Program-made: the position numbers and the translations under genes | Part shown: piece by piece, positions 22,151 through 32,700 of the stretch | Numbering within the stretch: the stretch's first letter is position 1 | How the letters are laid out: every line of letters begins with the position of its first letter | Notes under the pieces: generated by a model | Told to the model about the DNA's origin: nothing | Seen by the model: only the letters and a program-made list of their open reading frames with translations | The model's database searches: none | Origin: Siphlonurus alternatus | Taxonomy: Eukaryota > Arthropoda > Insecta > Ephemeroptera > Siphlonuridae | DNA length: 64,000 nucleotides | Assembly (NCBI GenBank): GCA_949825025.1 | Contig: OX463785.1 | Coordinates: forward strand, 6,303,979 to 6,367,978 | Reading direction: 5' to 3'

Positions 22151-22478
22151 AATGGAGTATCGACCTCAATTTTTTTATTTCAGAAATGGATAGAGGGTGC
22201 AAAGTTATGATACCCTGATTTTTTTCACATTTTTTAGAGCTCGGGAACTATTTTTAAAAAATTATAGAAAGTTCTTTTTGTGACGTCACGAGACGCCGCT
22301 CCTTAAGAAAAAGATAGGACTTGCCGCCGCGTGACGTCACAAAAAGGACTTTCAACAATTTTTTAAAAATAGTTCCCTGGCTCTAAAAAATCTGAAAAAA
22401 ATAACAGATCAGGGTAGCATAACTTTTCACCCTCTATCCATTTCTGCAATAAAAAAAAAATGAGGTCGATACTCCATT
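22151..22478. repeat. MITE family A downstream of gene A, absent from gene B
   Basis: Ends AATGGAGTATCGACCTCAA / TGAGGTCGATACTCCATT. The flanks (ATTGCTAACATG before, TTTTTAGCATACGTGAAGG after) align with an empty site at about 37327-37385. Confidence 0.8.
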
Positions 22479-22880
22479 ATTGTATTTCTATATTAATTTT
22501 TAGCATACGTGAAGGTTGCGAAAATCCCCCATCTAAAACGAGCATCCTTACTCACTATGTTGAGGTGAATAAACTTCAATAGAAAATACTTCCGTTTGCA
22601 TATATACATAATTATATATTTTTTATATAATTATATGGTCGATATTAGATACAGCACTTGAGTATAACGACCAGCCGCTTCATGCTTTACGAATGTTTTT
22701 AAATATTTACGTGGGTGAAAAAATTTAGAAATTTAAATCATTCCCCATTTGAAAGTGGCAATAGCAGCAATCACATATTATATCGCTATTTAGACTAGCA
22801 AATATTTATATTGTAACCATTCTGGGATCACACGAGTAATTCAAAATAATAAAAAAATACCCTTTTGATTAAAATTTAAA

Positions 22881-22978
22881 TGTGACGCAGTTATGACGTC
22901 ATGTGGTGCTCAGTGTGCACGTGACCAACTAGTGCTGCCACCTGTGTCAAAACTTAGAAACTGACACTCTTTGTGTTG
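22881..22978. promoter_or_regulatory. Conserved non-coding block downstream of gene A
   Basis: About 98 bases (TGTGACGCAGTTATGACGTC ... ACTCTTTGTGTTG) nearly identical to 37731-37828 downstream of gene B, while the sequence around both has diverged much more. Could be an element under constraint or a recently converted repeat. Confidence 0.5.
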
Positions 22979-24272
22979 TCAATTAAAGTTACAAGAAAAT
23001 GTTGGATTTGATATTAAAATTATATTGTCTATACTTTATCTAAAATTGATATTATTTATTTTAATTTTGTAGAATAAAATATTTTATAATAAATTTCTTT
23101 TATTTCTGTTGATATCCTAAATCTGTCACATATATCCCAGCATAGAATTTAATTACGTTGAAAAAATATATTAATAATAAACATATATTACTTAAATAAA
23201 AAAAATCAGCAATAATAAGTACGAATTATGAAAAACAATAATAGATATTAATAGATAATAAATTAAAAATGCTATAAATTCCTTGCTTGTAAGAAATATA
23301 TAGGTATTGTATAACTACTTGTATATTAAAGAAAAGTTATTTTTCCATAATATATATATGTATATATATATATATTTATATATATATATATTTATATATA
23401 TATACATAAATTTAATATAGTAACTATTAGTAATATAATATAATTATAACATTATATTTGTTTGTAATGTCAAAGTTTTGATTTATTTTTGTCCAATAAA
23501 CACCTTGCATGATTTTTTTTTTATTTACATGATTATATTTATATAATGCGTACCAAATAATATTCCTGTTATAAATCCCCCCTCCCCCCAATTTTATTTT
23601 ATTTTAAGTGGTTAAGTGCGGCCATTTCCCTTAATTATAAGAGGCATCTGGTGTTTGTTCAAAAAAGATAGATAGACAATATTTATAATAATTACAATAA
23701 AAATATTATTATATTTAGTTTATTTAATTATTGTCCTTGGAGTAAATTTAATTATTTAAAGAAATGAGTTTGTTTTTCATAAATCTTTTTTTTTTAAAAA
23801 AAAACAAAAGGATATTTATTTTATTTATCATCAAATCATTAATTAAGTCCTTTAGTGAAATATGTAAAACTTTTAGTCACTTTTAGGGACTATTTTTTCT
23901 TAGTAAAAAACCTGGAAAAAAATTACGTCTGCGTCGGGCTCTGCCCTAAGGCCCCCATTTGGAATAGTGCAAGCTGGGTACATCTAAAATTGCCCACCTT
24001 GGAATAGTGGGCAGTTGTTCTTAATATTAGTAATAATAAAATAGATGTTTATTGAGTATCAGTACAAAATAAAACATAATACAACAACTCAATGGGTGAC
24101 ATGAAAAAGGATATCCCTGCATTCACTAATGTGTCCAATCACCCACACAAAAAATAACAATAACAATAATAATCAGATTTTCAGATGAAAAAAAAAAAAA
24201 AAAATACTTAGTCAAAAACTGCTTCGATCGGTGGTCCGTTTTGTCCCAGTCCGTGCCCGGGCGGGCAGTACT
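22979..24272. other. Gene A-gene B intergenic region, AT-rich
   Basis: Contains an imperfect (TA)n tract at about 23353-23406. A minus-strand retroposon-like 3' end may lie at 24030-24180. No gene is seen. Confidence 0.5.
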
Positions 24273-24343
24273 TCTTAAGGAGGGGGAGGAAAGAGTTTGG
24301 CAGAAGCTGCATGGAGGTCCACGGTCAGGAAGCAGCAGCACGC

Positions 24344-24349
24344 TCAGTG
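24344..24349 (+). promoter_or_regulatory. Candidate initiator of gene B (TCAGTG)
   Basis: Matches the arthropod TCAGT initiator, 78 bases before the start codon, inside the leader conserved with gene A. Gene A has CACTTG at the aligned site, so its start site may have moved. No TATA box is seen in either. Confidence 0.4.
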
Positions 24350-24423
24350 GAGAGGATCTGAAGAGAGGCGCTTTATCTCCGGAGACAGGTTCGTGAAGAA
24401 CTGTTGATCTTCACCTGTGTACC

Positions 24424-24434
24424 ATGGATCGCAG
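24424..24434 (+). CDS. Gene B exon 1 (start codon, 11 coding bases)
   Basis: ATGGATCGCAG after accATGG context, donor GTGAGTTAA. The 5' leader aligns with that of gene A (GAGAGGATCTG, TCTCCGGA, GAAGAACTG, CTGTGTACC). Confidence 0.82.
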
Positions 24435-26750
24435 GTGAGTTAATTGTAATTGTAATTAGCGTTAACCTTGAAATGTGTGGCTATGTAATTATGTACTTTA
24501 GTCTGATGTTCAGTGACCACATGTGTGTATTATGATAATAATGAAAATCATCACACACAAAACACATTTATATTTTCTGATAAGTTTCCTTAAACGACGA
24601 ATGCGTAGAACTCATTTCTTCCATTAAAAAAATAAATACGTCTTTTATGAGATTTAACATGAAAGATTTTCTAGATTTTTTAACGAAAAAATGAGTTCGA
24701 ACACAAAATTATTTTATATATATTTTGTTTATATTTTATTTTGAACATTATTATATTTTATACCACCTAATGCAGGATTTTTTTCATAGATATTAGAGAT
24801 TTTTTTTTTTTTTTTTTTTAGCTAAGGACATATTATGTTAAATGACGCGTTGACTCTGCTTTTGGATTTTTCGGGGCAATGTGGTTTATGTCCACGTTTT
24901 TCTTGACTTTTTTTATATATCAATTATGTGTTTGTTATTTTATTAATAGTTTACTTTTTATTTTTTATGTATTTTGACGAAGTAGTTCAATATTATTGTC
25001 TGATTATATTATAATATTTTCTTTGGGTGAATGTACGCATTTTGTGTATGGACTTTCGTCTTTTACATTCATCACCAATTGGGTTTTCGGTATTTATTTA
25101 TTATTATTTTTCTCTCCAAACTATGTATTTTTAATCCAATAAACCAATTATTATTATTATTAGCCGCACATCAAATTAAAATTCCTCTGCCAAACTATGG
25201 TGACAGTACATCAACTAAGATGGTAATGCTGACTTTCTATCTTCACTGATACCTCTCTATCACGGCAGTCCGAGATGTAATACAGCTAAAAAGGTGCATT
25301 CAGATGGCGACAACGGCGATGCGACGCAATTTTGACGTAAAAGATGTGAAATCCTACGCGGCGGCGAATTCGCCGAGAATCGCATTAATTACGATGATCT
25401 TTTTCTTTTAATCGTCAAATATGGCAGCCAATGAATGTCACAGCAAGTGCGCATTATTCGCGTCGCGTGATAAAAATCGCCATGTGAATCCACCTTTACT
25501 TACGATAATCTTTTTCTTTTAATCATCAAATATGGCAGCCAATGGATGTCCCAGCAAGTGCGCATTATTCGCGTCGCGTCGCATGATAAAAATTGCCATG
25601 TGAATCCGCCTTTAGATCTTACCTAAGCGAGGATTAAAATAAAGCAGAATGCTTCTTCTGATTTTTTGTTATATATTTTTATTTGTTTATTAAAAAAAAA
25701 CAGATACATGACATACTAATTAGTCTAATTACAGAGAGTTGCCGTGGATGTGCTTTTTTCTTACGGAGCACGGTGATTGACAAGGCTACAGAAGGGAACT
25801 TTTCAGAGGCGAGAAACGTACACTCGTTGCCTTGGAAAATTTCCCACTTGCAGCCTTGTTAATCACCATACCTCCATGTTATTATTACGGGACATGGTGG
25901 TTAACAAGACAGCAAAGAGAAACTTTCCAAGGCGATGAGTGTACAATAAACCCAAAGAGTATAAAAACTCGTAAACGGAGAACTTCATTTTTACATAAAG
26001 ATAAATTTCTATATAACAAGGTGGCAAAACATTGTTAAAAAATTAATTCTTCGAGGATAAACAAATTGTGGCTACACCAACATCAAATTTTACAAAATGA
26101 GACAACATAAAGATTATTAGTTTAAATCAACATTGCATAATAATATTTAAAATAAGATCATATTCACAGTAACACGTATTTCGTCCCTCGTCCAGAATCT
26201 ATCTGCTCACCATAATTTTGGTACAATAATAATAATAATAATTTTATTTTAATAAACAGTTTTACAAAACAACATATATATCACGTCATAATATTCTTAA
26301 TTGTACATAAATATTAAATATAAATATATAAATATAATATAATATATATATAAATATTTTATATTATACATAAAACCATAATATATATTATACATATTTT
26401 GTCAATAAAAAAAATACAATAATATTTTACAAACACTTTGAGAGACAATTTTCCGACAATTTTTTGCCTTTTTGATTAAAACATATTTTAATTTTGCTTT
26501 AAACAAAAGCATCACTGTCAATATTCCTTATACATGCTGGAAGAAAATCATAAATCTTTGCTGACTGATATAATGGACTCTAATCCAACAAAGTGGATTT
26601 ATGATTTACTATTACAGTTTTTGTCTTATTTCTTGTCTCATAAGCACGTTTACTGTGATCGTATAATTCTGGATTATGTCTTCTAAATAATGCACTACAT
26701 AAAATATATATACATGGTAAAGTGAGCATATTATTAGCTTTAAAATGTAA

Positions 26751-26793
<43 letters not shown>

Positions 26794-29700
26794 AGAAATT
26801 CTTATTTATTCGGCAACAGTTACAGAACCAATGACCAAATATAATAAAGTCAATAACACAACATACAAAAAAAAAAAAAAAAAAAAACATAATAATAGTA
26901 CCAATAAAAATGACTATAATATAAATATATTAATATTAATTAATGAGCTATCTGCTATTTCAGTTGAGCGCAATCATAATTATATGAGCTTTATTTTATA
27001 TTGATTTACAGTTCATAATTGCTCACCTGAAATAGCAGATAGCTCATTATTGCACTGAAATTATTGTAAGCAGATAGCTCATTATTCCAAATGAGGGAAT
27101 TTATACCAAAATAATTTTTTACGCAATTTCAATAATAACAAAACAAAACTCCCTCACACAAAAAAAAAACATAATATTTAAAAGTAAAATATTACGTAAT
27201 ATACTATTTTACTATTTATATAATAAATTACGCATCATGATTCTGTTATTATTTATAATGCTTTTTGCATAATATGTTAATTCTGTTTCCTAAAAAAATA
27301 TACAATAATAATTATAGTTGATGTATACAATACAATGTATCGTTCACATACGTTTGAAAATAATTTCATTTAAACCTTTGTAATATCCTTAGATTTGTAC
27401 AAGGAAATTTATTTTGTTAAATATTTTAACTTCTAAGGTCAACCACTTTTTTACAAAGATTCCATACACAGAGAATCATATACAACAAGAAAGGTAATGG
27501 AGATAAAAACTTATTTCTGATGGCATAAGATAAAATTTTACAGACAAGTTTCATAGCTTCTTGCCTAATATTAGAGGTGCGCATCTTCACCTTGTATATT
27601 TGCAAGCCCATGTAGATACGATTAGTATTTAAAATAGAATCTCTGACCGGTTTTGTTTGAGGAAAATGAACAATGTTAAATTCAGTAGGAGGGAATGGGT
27701 AAACATGATATCTCGCTGTGTTTTGAGAGTTTGACGGATACCCACACCCTTCTCCAGTTCTATAATATAAATTAACGTTCTAGCATGTATGTATAATAAA
27801 TTAGTAAAAGATGTGCAATAAAAATTTACTTTTATATAATTAATTAATGTATAAGTATAATAAAATTTAATTAAAATTTATATTTAATCACTTTTAAAAG
27901 TTAAAATAGTATAAGGAAATTCAAAGTGGCATTTTTCTCAAAACAGATCAATTTTTGGTTTCCGTTCTTAATTAAGGCCAATTATAAACTTCTTCCTAAA
28001 AAAAAAAAAAAAAAGAAAAAAAAAAAAAAAAAAAAAAATGATAAGACAGATTCTATCCACTTCAAAATTTGTATGACACCAATTGTTTGTGACTTCAAAG
28101 TCCCCTGCATGTCATGTTGAATTCAAGTACGGTTTGTAAAATGTAGACACATTGGTTGAACTCCGGTCTCGCATAAGGAAGGTTGCAAGTTCGAATCCCG
28201 GTATAGGGTGATACTTTTACCACTTTTCCAGAGTTTGGAAAAGTGTCCTGCATTCAGGAGGTGCATCTTCGTGTGTACCGGTTTCCATGGTTTCCTGTAT
28301 CTAAAATGCCGAATGGCGGGAAAGTTTGAATTAGTTCATGGCTGCTCGTATACGGGGGAGTTTCATGTTTAAGTTTTGGGTAGCACGGAGATGCCCGAAG
28401 CCGCCCGAAGATCTTCGGGATGTAGGCAGAAAACCCTAAAATCTTATGCTGTGCGTGTTAACGTAACTCATAACATTTCTTTTTTAAATATTAGTTTTGG
28501 TCGCCAAATATTTTTTTTTCAATAGCATTGGTTCTTCTTGTCACCATTTATGAAAGAAAATTCTGCGAAAATGATGCAAATAGCCAGGAGTCAGGAGAAA
28601 TTAATTTTAAGACAAACTTTAACATGTATCTGCTATGCCACTGACAATGTTTTGCCTACACAATCGTGACGTCATATTTTATTGTGCATGACGTATGGTG
28701 AATGACCTGTCGTTATATATAAGCAATACTGTTAAAATTTGAATGCTTACGCCAATAGCAGAATATGCTGAGTGTAAGCTGAAAGATGATATTGTAAAAT
28801 AAAATAAAAAAAAAACTTGACAAAAAACAACAACGAGCTGTTTCAATTGCTATTCAATTTCCACTATCATGGCACGACAGTAAAACAATTCGTAAAATCA
28901 ATTATTTTTAAGACAGCAACATAAAAAGGCATACTGTTAATAAAAACACGCAACTTTTGTGTTGGTTTAACCTTCCAAACAATTGAAGGTCATTTAGTCA
29001 AAGGTCAAAATATAAAAAAGACGTTTTCTCGTCTTACGTACTGGTACAAACTAGTTTTAATCAAATCATACATTTTATAGCCAATTTATCCTTCTATCTT
29101 CTTTCAGTTTTGTGGTTGTTTGACTATTTTAAGATCTATAAATTTTCTTCTATTTCCTCTCATGGTAATTACTCGTAAAAAAAAAAAAAAAAAAGCTATT
29201 CCTAAAAGATATCATAACTTTAAAAAAAAATTTAAACGTACGCCCATATAATTCAAGCGCATAATTATTATAGAAGAACAGATTACCTTCAAAATGCATA
29301 TTTTCATTATTTTCACTCGAAAAAATTCGGCGGAATTTCCCAAAAATTAACGAAAATTTTCGAGTATCGAGGTTCCTAAATTGTACATCCTAGTCCGTCC
29401 TCCCAATATACATTTTTTTTTTTTTTTTTATTCATTTTAAATAAACATGATACATTTCATTTATACAAAAAGATATTTATACCTCAATGAGCCTTTTTGC
29501 CTGAAATACAAATCTCTTGTAGTTATTCCGAGTTCTTTTCCACAGATACATTCTTCTGCTGCTGCTTCTTGGGTGGACTATAGCCAAGGCTAGTGGCCAA
29601 AAAGGTTTTACCGTCAGGGTTATACCTTACTCTCCGTGCCCTGGGATCTTCGAGTACCGCAACACGAGGGGTCAGATGGTGGGCTTGGCACAGATCTCAC

Positions 29701-32700
29701 CTCCTAGAAGATCTTCTTATAACGATCCCATCAAGTTGATGATGACCCTCAGGCTAGATGACGTACTACAAAGCGTGAGTCTTAAATTTAATTGTGCATG
29801 GTTTCTATCAGGCGCAGTGACTGCAGCTCCCTCCCCCGAATTTTTGGAATTAACATGGGAAATATAGGCATTTCCTCCACTATAATTTATTGTTTTAACA
29901 GTGGCCTTATAGAGATAGCCTCCCCCCCCCTTCCCCCCGAAATTCGGTTCTGGATCCGTGCCTAATTCCCATAAGTAGTATGGACATCATTTTAGTTTAT
30001 TGATAAAAAGTAGAGGTGTCCGTGTCCTGACTGAGGTTTTCCACGGTTCCCTCAGTCTCAACGCAGTAACACACATCCTTTCTCTCCCTTATCCCTATCC
30101 ATTACCCCGATTAGAGCTCCAAGCTCATAGTCGTGAATCCCCGAAAAAAAATCCAGCAGAAAATAGAAAAAATTGTTCTTTCGGTTTAACTTTTAACTAT
30201 AGAGATTAATAATAAGGGGTACCCCTTTTTCATAGCTTCATAAATATAATATTGGAAAGTGTATTTAAAGCACACTTTGCTTAAATTACAGACATCTCCC
30301 ATTATTTTTGCATTTGTCATAAATATGATATACTATATAAATTATATATGAATAATTCTATGCATTATAAAATATAATTTATTGCGCTAAACACCTAAGG
30401 GGGTATTCACACTATTCACTTATTCGCAAAGGACTTAAGAAAATATTTTATCCCAGAAATCGTTTGTGTTAAAAAGTAAAAAGTTATATCAAATTGGAGG
30501 ACATTCACAAAGCACTTTAACCCCCAGTTATCCCTCGATTTTTATCCGGGGTACTAAACCAAGGACTATCTATGTTTGGCACCATATTTAGCACCGGCCC
30601 CGCGGCCACCGGCATAAAAATCGAGGCTAGAGTGGGGATTAAAGTGCTTTGTGAATATATACCCCTCATTGAGTACTAAATGTATAGTACTAAGCATACA
30701 TGGTATTAAAAATTTCTGGGATAAGATCTATGCTAAATCCTTCGTGATAACCTCCTTAAACAAACATGATCTGTTACAGAATTACGTGGGGGCTATAGAA
30801 CTGCTGCAGGAGAGCAAGGAAGAACTGTTTACACGGTTGCAGAGGGGAGATAATCGGCCCATTTGGTACCAGGTCCTGTTTCCAGTTCAGAACCCGATCC
30901 CCTCGCTCGTCAGAATGGAATTGAATGGACAGATCGTATGTGAGGATCGGCTATTATGTGAGTATCGACCAGCTCGCATTTTTCTCAGTATCTTGTACTA
31001 TTTTGTTCAATTTGGAGTGGTGTTAAAGGAAAATAATGAGATATTAGAATGTGAAAATTTTAGTGGCTTATTATAATCGAAAGAAGGGGTAAATATATGG
31101 TACTGTGAATTTTTTCAGATTTTTCTGAGACCGGGAACTATTTTTAAAAAAATTATTGAAAGTCTATTTTGATGACGTCACGGGCGGCACTCCTTAAAAA
31201 AAAGGATAGGGCAGTGCCGCCCGTGACGTCATAAAATATATAATTTATTTATTTTAGTCAATAATTTTTTAAAAATAGTTCCCGGTCTTAGAAAAATTTG
31301 AAAAAATTCACAGTACCATATTTTTACCCCTTCTTTCGATTAAGCCACTAAAATTTTCACATTCTAATATCTCATTATGACAGCAGCATTCATGGAATTT
31401 ATATTTGAATTTCAACCTTGCTGAATTTTGATTATTTTACTTTATAGTTGTATACATCTTTAATACCCTGCACAATAATAACGTTAAAATCGATCATCTT
31501 AATATTTGGTACGCAAGCATAAGGATTAAAGAAAGACAATACATAGCAGGATGTAGTAAATAAGACCTCCGTTACCATTTTTGTAACCGTTTGTTGCAGC
31601 TCCCACCAACGGTCCCATGACGATGCTCAAACTGGACCATTCGACATTCCCCAGCAACTCTCGACACAGCTCTGAAACCCCCTCGTGGCAGCAGCCAACC
31701 AATCAGAATACTGGGTGGCAACAACAGACCAATCAAAATACCGGGTGGCAACAGCAGACCAATCAAAACAATGGGTATCAACAACAGACCAATCAGAACG
31801 GTGGGTGGCAGCAACAGACCAATAAGAACGGTGGGTCATGGCAGCAACAGACCAATCAAAACACAGGGTGGCAACAACAGACCAATCAAAACACTGGATG
31901 GCAGCAGCAGACCAATCAAAATACTGGATGGCAACAACAGAACAATCAAAACAATGGGTGGCAGCAACAGCAGACCAATCAAAACAATGGGTATCAACAA
32001 CAGACCAATCAAAACACTAATCGTCAAAAGCCCAGCAGACCAGCAGCCGTGGCTGTTCCCACTAACCCACCCTGGCAACAGCCTGTACAACCTATAAAAA
32101 CAGTTCAGCCAGTACAAACAGTTCAGCCGGTACAAACAATTAAGCCAGTACAAACAGTTGAGCCTGTACAAAAGACAGAAGGTAAGCGTGAACGTTTGAA
32201 CTAAGACAATAATTATTACAATCAGTTGAAAGCTCGTGCACTGGTCTAACCAACATAATCGGCCAAGATAATTCAAACAGTCCGACCTCCATTTTTTGTA
32301 GATATGAGAAACTTTTTTTTTTTTTTTTTTACAAAATTTGCTTAAACCTTCATGGCAATTAAATTGCATAAATTGTAAAAATTTTATAATTATTAACTAA
32401 TTTATTATCCCATTAACCAGCACGATCGAAACTAAATTTAAATCAATTTTATAAACATCAAAGCGATACACAAGGCAGGACATTTATAGGAAAGAAAAGT
32501 CGTAAAGGGTAACGAAGTCAAGAAGGAAGATATTAAAGAATCAAAACCAATTTTTTGAGCATCCAAGAGATTTATATAATATATACTGTCTTTAAGTTGG
32601 TCAGAGTTCAGAGTATTATAGTGGCTGGGCCCCACCCCACCACCACCTTACATGATCGTTTGTTGTCCACAGTCGACTGCGGGATGCCTGTCAAAATCAG

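Noticed and set aside
28147..28220. Possible tRNA gene
   Set aside because: A B-box is present but no complete cloverleaf with an acceptor stem can be drawn. It continues into a SINE body.
31683..32019. CRISPR-like array of regular repeats
   Set aside because: The repeats are contiguous, lack unique spacers and are in frame within an exon of a eukaryotic gene.
31572..32369. Long open frames antisense to, or in other frames of, the gene B repeat exon
   Set aside because: A 30-bp repeat keeps all frames free of stops. Only the sense frame continues into GD_N and has matching splice sites.
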